DNA from: Candidatus Woesearchaeota archaeon CG10_big_fil_rev_8_21_14_0_10_44_13
GTDB taxonomy: Archaea; Nanobdellota; Nanobdellia; Woesearchaeales; UBA12501
Reading direction: 5' to 3'
DNA length: 62,535 bases
Assembly (NCBI GenBank): GCA_002762985.1
Contig: PCXZ01000025.1
Location: 1-62,535, forward strand
Part shown: piece by piece, positions 25,098 to 33,427 of the stretch
Position numbering within the stretch: the first letter of the stretch is position 1
How the letters are laid out: every line of letters starts with the position of its first letter
The notes under the pieces: generated by a model
The model's input: only the letters and a program-made list of their open reading frames with translations
The model's database searches: none
Told to the model about the DNA's origin: nothing
Made by a program: the position numbers and the translations under genes

Positions 25098-25964
25098 GTG
25101 GCAAAAATGGCAATACTAAACCAATTCAAAACGGTGATAATCCTCGGCCTGCTTGCAGGCCTGCTCATGGGGGTAGGATGGCTCATAGGGGGCTATCAGG
25201 GGCTTACTATAGGGCTGATATTCGCCATAGTCATGAATTTCGGGACTTACTGGTTCTCTGACAGGATTGTCTTATGGATGTACAAGGCGCAGGAGGCAAA
25301 AAAATCAGAGTATCCTGAGCTGTATAAGATGGTTTCTGATGTGGCGAAACTTGCAGGCATACCTATGCCAAAAGTGTATATCATGCAGAATCCGACGCCG
25401 AATGCATTTGCAACAGGCAGGAATCCTAAGCATGCTGTCGTCGCATGCACGACAGGGATAATGGAATTGCTAAATAAAGAAGAATTGAAAGGAGTCATAG
25501 CTCACGAGATAAGCCATATCAGGAACAGGGACATACTCATACAGACTATTGCAGCGACAATTGCTGCTGTGATCTCATACGTTGCCATGATGACAAGATA
25601 CGCAGCAATATTCGGCGGAGTTGGAGGCAAGGATGATAGGGATGGGGGCGGAATACTAGGATTTTTGCTTCTTGCAATAGTCACTCCATTGATAGCTATG
25701 CTTCTTCAGTTGGCATTGTCAAGATCAAGAGAATATCTTGCTGATGAATCAGGAGCAAAGATAATAAAGAATCCTTCAGCTCTTGCAAGCGCTCTTGCAA
25801 AGCTTGAGACTGGCGTTAAGAATAATCCTATGAGGATAGGGAGCCCAGCGACATCATCATTGTTCATAGTGAATCCTTTTTCGGCAAAGGGTCTGACGTC
25901 TTTGCTTTCGACGCATCCGCCTATGGATGAGAGGATAAAGAGATTGAAGGACATGAGGGTCTGA
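25098..25964 (+). CDS. htpX: HtpX-like membrane zinc protease (M48)
   Basis: 288 residues. Two N-terminal membrane helices, then the catalytic HEISHIRNRD motif (HExxH) followed by two more helices (TIAATIAAVISYVAM and LGFLLLAIVTPLIAMLLQL) and the third zinc ligand region SREYLADESGAKI. The family degrades damaged membrane proteins. TATATAAA at 25067-25074 centres about 27 bp before GTG 25098, suggesting a leaderless GTG start; ATG 25107 is the alternative. Monocistronic. Confidence 0.93.
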   Translation: MAKMAILNQFKTVIILGLLAGLLMGVGWLIGGYQGLTIGLIFAIVMNFGTYWFSDRIVLWMYKAQEAKKSEYPELYKMVSDVAKLAGIPMPKVYIMQNPTPNAFATGRNPKHAVVACTTGIMELLNKEELKGVIAHEISHIRNRDILIQTIAATIAAVISYVAMMTRYAAIFGGVGGKDDRDGGGILGFLLLAIVTPLIAMLLQLALSRSREYLADESGAKIIKNPSALASALAKLETGVKNNPMRIGSPATSSLFIVNPFSAKGLTSLLSTHPPMDERIKRLKDMRV

Positions 25965-26010
25965 AACAAAAGGATAATAAATGGGTTCTTTTCCGGAAAT
26001 AATATGGGGA

Positions 26011-28230
26011 TTATAGTTTATATTCACCATTAAGGACTTTCTGCAGCTCTTTGGCCTTCTTCTCGCCTATCTTTTCCACTTTCTGCAGCTCTTCCTCAGA
26101 GGCATTCACGAAGTTTTTTATGGATTTGAAATGCCTCAGCAGGGGCTTTGCCAGCGAAGAGCCTATGCCTGGGAAAGAAGAGATGATGTATTCCTGCTGC
26201 TCTTTCAGTGAGAGGGGTTTTGAAGTATGCATGTCAAAGCCTTTCCTTCCTTCATCATGCTCCCTTTTCGCTATTATCGCCAACAGCGCAGCAGTCTCTT
26301 TTGATGTCTTTGTCTGTATTATCGGGACGCCATAGTTCACAGTTATGGCTGCAAGCATGCCTCGTATGGCATTTGGATGTATCTTCCTCATCGAATATAT
26401 GTCCTCGTCGCCTTCGACAACCACCAAGGGCTTATCGTAACATTGTCTTAATTCCTTGACCTGCTGCAGCAATCTTCCGTCTATTATCGAATCGACGAAA
26501 TCAGGCACTTTCTTGTATTCAACGGCGCATCTTGAGCTCAGGATATAATCGCCTGTCTCCATTCGTCTTGTGTTTATCTTTATGCCCAATTCGACCAATT
26601 CCTTCACAACGCCGTTCTTCTCCCTGTCATCTGCATAGATCTCCAGATCGAGTTCCGGCGCAATATATCTGTCTAAGTTTTCCTTCTGCCTCTCCAATGT
26701 GCTGAAGCTTGTCTTCAGGTCTTTAAGGGTCCTGTGCATCCTCTTCTCCTTATGGAATGCGCTCCATTTGAAGCCTTCATCCCTTGTGCCTCTTGTGACA
26801 AGGACAAAGACCTTGCCCTTCTCCAGCCTTCCTGTCCTTCCTCTGCGCTGGATATGCCTTATTGCAGAGGGTATAGGCTCGTAGAATATGACTACATCGA
26901 CTTTCGGGATATCCAGGCCTTCTTCTGCGACTGAAGTGGCTATAAGGATATTGAACTGGCTTGTGCTGAATTCTTCCAGCATCTCTTTCTGCTGCTTCTG
27001 GCTCAATCCTGTGCCGTTCTTCTTTGCCTGGCCTACGAATATCTTCGCCTTGACCCGTTCCATGGAGTTGATCTCCTGCTCGATCTTCGATGCAGTATCC
27101 CTGTACTGCGTGAAGATAATCATCTTTGTGCCGTCGTTCAGCTCTGCAGCGATGAGCCTTTTCAGCTCCTCTGTCTTAGGGTGCTCTATCCCCTGCTCGA
27201 ACAATGCCCTTGTCTTTATGAAAGCGGATTTGAAATTGAGGTCCCTCACAAGATTCTGGACAGCCTTGCTCTTCGTGCTGGATGATTCCTCCTCAACTTT
27301 CTCGAAATATTTGTATAATGGCGTTATGCCCTGCGTCTCGAGAAGCTCTAAAGCGTGCTGCACTTTTATGGCCTCAGAAGCCAATGATATCGATTTCAGG
27401 ACCTCGAATTCCTTATTGCCTTTTGATATCTCAGAATGAAGCAGGCCCTGCAATCTCAACAAGTCAAGTTTCCCTACATTCCTGCCTTTCTCCCTGTTCA
27501 GGTAGCCGTACTTGTTCATCTCTGCAAGCTTTGACTTGGAGCAGTTCTGCAGGAAGACCTGGATCTGCTTCATTTCCTCGGGAAGGTTTACTTTCACCCA
27601 TTCCATTTTGACTTCCTGGATATATGGCTTCACATCAGGGTCGCTGTCTGTCCTTATCTCGACTGCCTCTATATGGAGATTTTTGCAGACTTCGGCTATC
27701 GTCTCTGTCTCAGAGCCAGGGGATGCAGTAAGGCCCAATATCTTTGGGTATTTCGCCAGCCTGTTGTACTGTTTTGCCACGAAGACATATGCGTAATCGC
27801 CTGTTGCCTTATGTGCTTCATCGAATATGACCAAAGAGACTTCCTCAAGGTTTATCCTCCGGCTTATGATGTCGTTTTCTAATCCTTGAGGTGTTGAGAA
27901 GATGATCTTTGCATCCTTCCACAATACTGCCCTTTTCTCAGGGCTTACGAAGCCTGTGAAGACGGCCATGCTGCTTTCGTCTATGTCCATGTATTTCCTG
28001 AAGGTCTCGATATGCTGTTCGACTAATGGCCTTGTAGGCGCAAGAAGGAGCACTTTTGAGTTCGGGAAGTTCTTCAGTCTTTGGGCAGCGAGCATCAGTG
28101 CGATTGTGGTCTTGCCCATGCCTGTCGGAAGGACGACGAGGCAGTTGGCCTTGTTGCAGGTGTCAAATATGGTCTCCTGGTAAAGCCTCGGCTTCATGTC
28201 CTTCAGGTTGTAATTACATGTTTCAAGCAT
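26011..28230 (-). CDS. hef: Hef-type helicase/nuclease (FANCM-XPF family)
   Basis: 739 residues. N-terminal SF2 helicase: LPTGMGKTT (34-42), FDEAHKATGDY (near 136), and helicase C motifs TSVAEEGLDIP and HIQRRGRTGR. The ERCC4 nuclease domain starts near 527 with IYADDREKNG and GDYILSS; two helix-hairpin-helix units (FPGIGSSLAKPLL, VEKIGEKKAKEL) end the protein. The usual ERKxxxD nuclease motif reads EYKKVPD near 570. Hef remodels and cuts stalled forks. TATATAAA at 28254-28261 gives a leaderless ATG at 28230, preceded by the 17-bp box shared with hjc. Confidence 0.94.
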   Translation of the reverse strand: MLETCNYNLKDMKPRLYQETIFDTCNKANCLVVLPTGMGKTTIALMLAAQRLKNFPNSKVLLLAPTRPLVEQHIETFRKYMDIDESSMAVFTGFVSPEKRAVLWKDAKIIFSTPQGLENDIISRRINLEEVSLVIFDEAHKATGDYAYVFVAKQYNRLAKYPKILGLTASPGSETETIAEVCKNLHIEAVEIRTDSDPDVKPYIQEVKMEWVKVNLPEEMKQIQVFLQNCSKSKLAEMNKYGYLNREKGRNVGKLDLLRLQGLLHSEISKGNKEFEVLKSISLASEAIKVQHALELLETQGITPLYKYFEKVEEESSSTKSKAVQNLVRDLNFKSAFIKTRALFEQGIEHPKTEELKRLIAAELNDGTKMIIFTQYRDTASKIEQEINSMERVKAKIFVGQAKKNGTGLSQKQQKEMLEEFSTSQFNILIATSVAEEGLDIPKVDVVIFYEPIPSAIRHIQRRGRTGRLEKGKVFVLVTRGTRDEGFKWSAFHKEKRMHRTLKDLKTSFSTLERQKENLDRYIAPELDLEIYADDREKNGVVKELVELGIKINTRRMETGDYILSSRCAVEYKKVPDFVDSIIDGRLLQQVKELRQCYDKPLVVVEGDEDIYSMRKIHPNAIRGMLAAITVNYGVPIIQTKTSKETAALLAIIAKREHDEGRKGFDMHTSKPLSLKEQQEYIISSFPGIGSSLAKPLLRHFKSIKNFVNASEEELQKVEKIGEKKAKELQKVLNGEYKL

Positions 28231-28273
28231 AGCTTAAAATAAGCTATAAGTGGTTTATATACCTTATGCCGCC

Positions 28274-28290
28274 ATGTCCAGTGTCCAGTG
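28274..28290 (-). promoter_or_regulatory. Repair-regulon box 2 (upstream of hef)
   Basis: Minus-strand CACTGGACACTGGACAT, identical to the hjc box. It ends exactly 12 bp before TATATAAA (28261-28254), and ATG 28230 is 31 bp from the first TATA base. The spacer GGCGGCATAAGG resembles the hjc spacer GCCGACACAAGG. Confidence 0.85.
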
Positions 28291-28337
28291 GTGGGGTTTA
28301 AAAGGGGTATAAGAGGGGGCGAGAGAAAAGGTATCTC

Positions 28338-28351
28338 ATTTTTCGAAAAAT
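28338..28351. promoter_or_regulatory. Palindrome overlapping the lipoprotein promoter
   Basis: ATTTTTCGAAAAAT, a perfect 14-bp palindrome that touches the TATA-like TATTTAAT starting at 28351. It could be a repressor site for the lipoprotein gene or simply AT-rich promoter sequence. Confidence 0.35.
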
Positions 28352-28389
28352 ATTTAATGGTGTTGCACTCTGGGCTGTTAGGTGATATT

Positions 28390-28980
28390 ATGAAACTTGC
28401 CATGATCTTAGCAATTCTCCTTATGCTTGTCGGAGGATGCTCGACAGCACAAGACTCACCAATATCGGGAACCCAGGACCTTGTGCTCAATGAACAGGAC
28501 CTTCAGCAGCTGGGGGTTACACGCAATCTTAATGCACAAAATCTTCAGCAGCTTGGGATCACAGAGAATGGGACTAATTGCCACACAGAGGGAAATTATT
28601 CAAATATTGTAGATTCATCACAGGGACAATATAGCATCTGCATTTACCTCATCCCAAGCTTGAATGGCACTGAAGTGATAATCCAGCTGCAGAAATTTGC
28701 AGATTACGAAGCCCTGAACGGCTCATACCAATATGATTCCTCTCACCTGTACAGTGTCGAAGGGCTCATAAGCGAGAATGATTTCGGGGACCAGAGCAGA
28801 TTCCGTGTCAACAATGTGAATGATTACGGCGGCCAGTTCAATGAGCCTGGCATGTATTATTATCATCTCTGGTTCACGAAAGGCCTATACCTTGTCCACA
28901 TCACTTCCAGCGGAAGAAGCAAGGAAGCCAAAGAGTATATTGCGGAGATAGGGCGGATGGTTTTGGAGAAGTTTGGGTGA
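28390..28980 (+). CDS. Secreted lipoprotein of unknown function
   Basis: 196 residues. A signal peptide ends in the lipobox LVGGC (Cys 17), so a membrane-anchored extracytoplasmic lipoprotein is expected. After it, two near repeats (DLQQLGVTRN, NLQQLGITEN) precede an N-glycosylation-rich globular part. No enzyme motif seen. AGGTGAT lies 3 nt before ATG 28390, so the upstream in-frame codons from 28288 are not used. Divergent from hef. Confidence 0.78.
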   Translation: MKLAMILAILLMLVGGCSTAQDSPISGTQDLVLNEQDLQQLGVTRNLNAQNLQQLGITENGTNCHTEGNYSNIVDSSQGQYSICIYLIPSLNGTEVIIQLQKFADYEALNGSYQYDSSHLYSVEGLISENDFGDQSRFRVNNVNDYGGQFNEPGMYYYHLWFTKGLYLVHITSSGRSKEAKEYIAEIGRMVLEKFG

Positions 28981-29000
28981 AGGGTGTACTTGACGGCGAC

Positions 29001-29011
29001 ATGTCCAGTGG
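29001..29011 (-). promoter_or_regulatory. Half-length copy of the repair-regulon box
   Basis: Minus-strand CCACTGGACAT, one unit of the tandem element. Twelve bases further on the minus strand the sequence is TACACCCT, where the other boxes have TATATAAA. No gene start follows, so it looks like a decayed promoter lying between the 3' ends of two convergent genes, at the edge of the restriction island. Confidence 0.5.
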
Positions 29012-29097
29012 ATAAAAAGCTGTTTTTGGGTAAAAATGTCAGAATTTGTAGAAAATAGTTTAGTCGTTCGTGGGAGAATTCAGTATCAATCTTAAAT

Positions 29098-30093
29098 CTA
29101 AAGATTTGAACTGTAGGGTAATGATTTTACATAATTCTCCATAAATTGCCAATCAGGAGCATTATCTTTAGTTACTGGAAGTTTAATTATTGAAGTTGGC
29201 ATTCTTGTTGGTCTCCATTTTCTTCCGTATGCCCATCTAAATTTTTCTAATTCAATTAATGAACAAATAAACATCGCGATATATTCATTCCAATCCCGAT
29301 TTTTCAAATAAAGAACATTTATATCATGGGAACAAGTAAACTCTTTTGTTTGATAAAATGCATAGCCAACAGAACCGTTATTTGAAACTGTCACACAATT
29401 ACCTTTAAAGATTTTCTTATTAATATTATGTTCTGAACTTCGTTCATCTTTATGGGTATTTTCGATATTTTCTATTGTGCAATAACCAGTTATTCCATTA
29501 TGGTATTCTGTTGCTCCAATAAAGGGTATCTCGGCATTTTCAGTAATTTCTGGTTTCTTGTTATAGTAGCCATTTTTTATTTCAAATATTTCATGATAAT
29601 GGAAAGGTTTCCATTTTGATAAATTTAATTTACTCTTCTTTTTTAAGAGTGGTTGTTTATTAAATGGTATTTTGGAAGTGATCTTCTTTATCTTTTTTGG
29701 TATTTCATTTGGTGAAGGAACAAGAATATCTTTAAGAGTACTATTTGCTTGTCTTCCATAATTGTATTTATACTTATTTTTTTCAATTGCAGTACAATAA
29801 TAAATCATTTCTGATTCTGTAAGTTCAATTAATGGGTAAAGGCAAGCGATATGAAATGATGTATAAAAAGGTTTTTCTTGAAAAAATGAAGACAATACAG
29901 AACCCCCTAATGCTACAGTTATAGCATATCCGGGCATAGGGACAATTTCATCTTTAATTTTTATTCTTGATACCATCCCATTATTATTAGACGTTCTTGA
30001 AATAAAGGGGATTCCATTTTCGTCTTCTTCACAGTTAATTAACTCTAAATCAGTCCCATATTTTATATCAAATATTTCGTTTAGTTTTTTCAC
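29098..30093 (-). CDS. Restriction-modification specificity subunit (HsdS-like)
   Basis: 331 residues with two target-recognition half domains that echo each other: first half LNEIFDIKYGTDLELI with GIPFISRTSNNNG, second half YHEIFEIKNGYYNKKP with IPFIGATEYHNGITGY. This is the layout of S subunits that recognise a bipartite DNA site. GTG start overlaps the stop of the methylase gene as TAGTG, so the two are translationally coupled. The gene is AT-rich relative to the chromosome around it, consistent with transfer. Confidence 0.85.
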   Translation of the reverse strand: MKKLNEIFDIKYGTDLELINCEEDENGIPFISRTSNNNGMVSRIKIKDEIVPMPGYAITVALGGSVLSSFFQEKPFYTSFHIACLYPLIELTESEMIYYCTAIEKNKYKYNYGRQANSTLKDILVPSPNEIPKKIKKITSKIPFNKQPLLKKKSKLNLSKWKPFHYHEIFEIKNGYYNKKPEITENAEIPFIGATEYHNGITGYCTIENIENTHKDERSSEHNINKKIFKGNCVTVSNNGSVGYAFYQTKEFTCSHDINVLYLKNRDWNEYIAMFICSLIELEKFRWAYGRKWRPTRMPTSIIKLPVTKDNAPDWQFMENYVKSLPYSSNL

Positions 30094-31931
30094 TACTGCA
30101 CCTTATTTAAAAATTTAAACGCGATATAGTCATTCATCTTCCTTTCAAAATCCAAATCAGAAAGTGTTGAATAATCAGTTTCCATATATGCTTCAGCACA
30201 CCACTCGTCTATCTCAGTTACTTCAGATTTAATTGATAAACCAGAAATTTCATCTAAATTATTATATGCTTTTATCCATCTGTCTTTTATTTCAGCCCAT
30301 TTTGTTCTTGCATCAATTCGGCCTTTATGTTTGCGCTTTTCAAATCCGTCATTTTTAAAATATCCGAACCATGTCTTTTTATTTTCGTTCTTTTCTCCCG
30401 CCCTAAAAACCATAATTGTAGTTACAACCCCCACAGGATAAAATAAGTCGTCAGGCATTGATAAGGAGGCGATTAATCTATGTCTTTCCAAAATTCTTTT
30501 TTTGATAGTAATTAATTCCTTTTCATTTTTAATTGCACAACTCATTTGAACAATAGCAACTACAATTCCATTTTGGAGTGCAACTACATTTAAAGCATGT
30601 TCTATAAACCGCATTTGTCCAGCATTTCCAACATCATATGGGGGATTTAAAAACGCAACATTAGGTTTATGGTTTTTCATTATTAATTTTTCTAAACTAA
30701 AACAATCGCCACAATAAATATTTGATTTTCCATCACCTCGCATCATCATATTTGAACAAGCATAAGTAAACATAGACGGACGTAACTCTACACCAATTAA
30801 TTGATGAGATTTTATTGCTAATTTTTTGCTTTCTTTATTTCCTGCCAGTTTAATCATTCGTTTCATTCCAGCAATCAAAAATCCACCCGTGCCACAACAA
30901 GGATCATATAATACACTATTTTCATTAATTTTTGCTAAATCGCAAAATAAATCAGTTATATGAAATGGGGTTAAAACTAAACCTTGACTTTGCTCACTTC
31001 CTGCATATCGGATAAATTCGGTATAAAAACGACCTAGAACATCAAATCCACTTTGTTCCATATCAATGAGTGGGTAAACATTTTCATGAATGTAATTTAT
31101 AATCTCTTTATTAATCGCAATCGAATCTTTATATTCTTTTTCATCTTTATGTTTTATTTTATTTTCTTTAAACAAAGGTTCATTCAATATTTTATTATAT
31201 TCTCCGATCATTTCATTTTTACATTTTACATTATGTTTAGAAAGAACATTCTCAATTGCAGATAACATTGATTTAGCAAGAGAGATTGATGAATTATATT
31301 TAGAATAACTACTTCTAAAAGGGTCGTCAAGCAATGATACTAAAATTGCACTAATAATAGTACATCTTGTTGTTTCGGTAACAGAATATGATTGATACAA
31401 TTCATTTAGATATATTGCTTTTTGAATTATATCTACATTCTTTAAGTTTTCAGCAAATTGAGTATTGTTAAATAGTTTTAAATATTCATTGATAGAACAT
31501 AAACTCTTATCTTCTTTAATTTCTTTGTAGGTTTTATTTTGCTTTCTAAAAATAAAATGTGATACTAACATCTCTTGAGATGTTTCTCCACTCACTGCGA
31601 TTGCAATTACATTGAAACTTTCAGACAATTTTTTGGCATAATGAAGAACACCATCAACTGCATATTCTTTTGGATTATTTAATTGTTTACTGCGATGATA
31701 AATTGGAGATGCTTTACATTCCACTATAATTAAATAATCCATATCCCCTGAAGGAAATGTAATTAAAAATTCTGGTTTTCCCACACCATTTCCTGATTTA
31801 GAAGCCGACTGTAAAATATCATTAATTCTTTTACTAGATGATTTTTGTTCCTCTAATTTGAGAATGTTAGATAATGGATCCTTTTTAAAATGATTTCTTA
31901 CAAACTCTTCAGTTATCCTTTCATTAGACAT
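30093..31931 (-). CDS. Fused restriction nuclease/N6-adenine methyltransferase
   Basis: 612 residues. The N-terminal region has a PD-(D/E)xK-like nuclease signature: KPEFLITFPSGDMDYLIIV followed by ECK at 71-73. The methyltransferase half carries motif I YDPCCGTGGFLIAG near 345 and the catalytic FLNPPYD near 429, with an HsdM-like helical part between. Together with the separate S subunit this is a two-gene BcgI-like (type IIB/IIG) system without an HsdR translocase. AGAGGT precedes ATG 31931, as for a gene inside an operon; the 31983-32171 gene lies upstream under a repair-type box. AT-rich. Confidence 0.87.
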   Translation of the reverse strand: MSNERITEEFVRNHFKKDPLSNILKLEEQKSSSKRINDILQSASKSGNGVGKPEFLITFPSGDMDYLIIVECKASPIYHRSKQLNNPKEYAVDGVLHYAKKLSESFNVIAIAVSGETSQEMLVSHFIFRKQNKTYKEIKEDKSLCSINEYLKLFNNTQFAENLKNVDIIQKAIYLNELYQSYSVTETTRCTIISAILVSLLDDPFRSSYSKYNSSISLAKSMLSAIENVLSKHNVKCKNEMIGEYNKILNEPLFKENKIKHKDEKEYKDSIAINKEIINYIHENVYPLIDMEQSGFDVLGRFYTEFIRYAGSEQSQGLVLTPFHITDLFCDLAKINENSVLYDPCCGTGGFLIAGMKRMIKLAGNKESKKLAIKSHQLIGVELRPSMFTYACSNMMMRGDGKSNIYCGDCFSLEKLIMKNHKPNVAFLNPPYDVGNAGQMRFIEHALNVVALQNGIVVAIVQMSCAIKNEKELITIKKRILERHRLIASLSMPDDLFYPVGVVTTIMVFRAGEKNENKKTWFGYFKNDGFEKRKHKGRIDARTKWAEIKDRWIKAYNNLDEISGLSIKSEVTEIDEWCAEAYMETDYSTLSDLDFERKMNDYIAFKFLNKVQ

Positions 31932-31982
31932 TTTTTACCTCTTTATTTATAGATGGGGACATCTCTTAATAAATATTACTGT

Positions 31983-32171
31983 TTATTTTCTGGTTGCAAT
32001 AAATGTAACAACCGCCAGGATAACAAAACATACAATTCCTGCAAACAATCGTTTAAAGAAACCTGGGACTCCTAATGCTTGTGCGAAGCTATCACTAAAC
32101 CAAAATAGTACTCCAAATATTCCTAAAAATAAATCAACGATTATTGCGGTGCTTATTTTCATATCAAACAT
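31983..32171 (-). CDS. Small two-helix membrane protein heading the RM operon
   Basis: 62 residues with two hydrophobic helices (IIVDLFLGIFGVLFWF and LFAGIVCFVILAVVTFIAT) joined by a short loop; function unknown. TATATAAA at 32196-32203 gives a leaderless ATG at 32171, and the 17-bp repair-regulon box sits 12 bp further upstream. The methylase gene follows after 51 bp with its own ribosome binding site but no obvious TATA box, so the small protein and RM genes probably form one transcript. Confidence 0.75.
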   Translation of the reverse strand: MFDMKISTAIIVDLFLGIFGVLFWFSDSFAQALGVPGFFKRLFAGIVCFVILAVVTFIATRK

Positions 32172-32215
32172 TTTATTTATGAGTGGGTTTAGTAGTTTAT
32201 ATACTTTATGGGTAT

Positions 32216-32232
32216 ATGTCCAGTGTCCAGTG
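32216..32232 (-). promoter_or_regulatory. Repair-regulon box 3 (upstream of the RM operon)
   Basis: Minus-strand CACTGGACACTGGACAT, identical to the hjc and hef boxes. The spacer to TATATAAA (32203-32196) is again exactly 12 bp (ATACCCATAAAG), and ATG 32171 is 32 bp from the first TATA base. Confidence 0.85.
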
Positions 32233-32275
32233 GGGGGAGGGGGGAAGTTGGGGTGAAGAGGGTAGTTGAGGGGGA
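32232..32275 (+). other. G-quadruplex-capable tract
   Basis: Plus strand holds five guanine runs: G6 at 32232, G6 at 32239, G4 at 32250, G3 at 32260 and G5 near 32270, with loops of 1, 5, 6 and 7 nt. This satisfies the usual quadruplex pattern. It begins at the upstream edge of repair box 3. Confidence 0.6.
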
Positions 32276-32478
32276 TGGTGGTGGTTCATGAAATTTTTCA
32301 TTCCTCATCTTTTGTTGTGATGATTGATTGCACTGCACTCTCTTACACTTCGTTTCAATCAAGTCGGCTAACGGCGTGTATATATTAAATACAATTGAGT
32401 TTGAGTTTTTTAACTAAATAAAAGAAGTCATCTTCAGTAAAAACATTTATATATCAATCAAATTTAACTTGGATTAAT

Positions 32479-33381
32479 ATGACAATCCCCGATTATCAAA
32501 CATTAATGCTCCCTCTGTTAAAAAATATTTCTGATGGAATGGAGCATAAAACTAAAGAGGTTGTTAATTCTTTATCTAATGAATACCATTTAACTGAAGA
32601 AGAGAAAAGAGAATTATTACCTTCAGGTCAACAACCAATAATAGATAACCGTATTGGATGGGCAAGAACATATCTACTTAAGGCAGGGTTATTGTCTTCT
32701 CCAAGAAGAGGATATATTAAGATAACTGAAAAAGGCTTAGAAGTATTAAAACAAAAGCCAAACAGAGTTGATATTAAATTTCTTGAGAAATTTCCTGAAT
32801 TTATAGAGTTTAGAACAATAAAAAAAGAAACTTCTAAGGAAACTGTTAAAGACAAGGAAGAGGTTGAAGATGTAACCCCTGATGAATTGATGGAAAAGGG
32901 GTATAATTCTATCAATGCAAGTTTGACCCAGGAATTACTGGAGAAGTTAAGAAATATTGATCCCTATTTTTTCGAAGATGTTGTGGGTGAATTACTTACT
33001 GTTATGGGATATGGAAGATTTGAAGCTACGCCTGGTTCTGGAGATGAAGGAATTGATGGTATAGTCTACCAAGATAAATTAGGATTAGATAAAATATTTT
33101 TTCAGGCAAAAAGGTATGGTGAAGGAAACTCTGTTTCTGCAAGAGATGTAAGAGATTTTGTTGGAACATTAGATTTACATGGAGTAAGTAAAGGAATTTT
33201 TATTACAACTTCTCGATTTCCAAAAGACACAAGTGATATTCTTAAAAAAACACCTAAAAACATAATCTTGATAGATGGACCTAAACTTGCAAAATTAATG
33301 ATTGAGCACGATGTTGGGGTAAGCACACAAAAAACGTATAAAATTAAAAAAATAGATACTGACTTCTTCCCAGAGGAATAA
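32479..33381 (+). CDS. mrr: Mrr-like type IV restriction endonuclease
   Basis: 300 residues. An N-terminal winged-helix Mrr_N part (IGWARTYLLKAGLLSSPRRG, then ITEKGLEVLK) is followed by the catalytic domain with FFEDVVGELLTVMGYG, GSGDEGIDG near 186 and the FFQAKRY motif near 208 (Q in place of E, as in many Mrr enzymes). Mrr enzymes cut methylated foreign DNA. TTTATATA at 32446-32453 suggests a nearly leaderless start. The gene is AT-rich and sits beside, but divergent from, the RM operon. Confidence 0.9.
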   Translation: MTIPDYQTLMLPLLKNISDGMEHKTKEVVNSLSNEYHLTEEEKRELLPSGQQPIIDNRIGWARTYLLKAGLLSSPRRGYIKITEKGLEVLKQKPNRVDIKFLEKFPEFIEFRTIKKETSKETVKDKEEVEDVTPDELMEKGYNSINASLTQELLEKLRNIDPYFFEDVVGELLTVMGYGRFEATPGSGDEGIDGIVYQDKLGLDKIFFQAKRYGEGNSVSARDVRDFVGTLDLHGVSKGIFITTSRFPKDTSDILKKTPKNIILIDGPKLAKLMIEHDVGVSTQKTYKIKKIDTDFFPEE

Positions 33382-33427
33382 AACGGCGGCTTTTTTATGT
33401 TTTAATTGATAATACTACGCCACCCCT

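Larger units (their letters stand above)
32172..32478. other. Intergenic control region between RM operon and Mrr gene
   Basis: No gene found in these 307 bp. From left to right: the minus-strand TATA box and repair-type box of the 31983-32171 gene, a G-rich tract (32232-32275), ATGAAA-TT-TTTCAT (about 32288-32301), unremarkable sequence, then TTTATATA at 32446-32453, which serves the Mrr-like gene at 32479. Confidence 0.6.

Noticed and set aside
32288-32301. ATGAAA-TT-TTTCAT as an operator
   Set aside because: Short, AT-rich and far from both flanking TATA boxes, so chance is likely.
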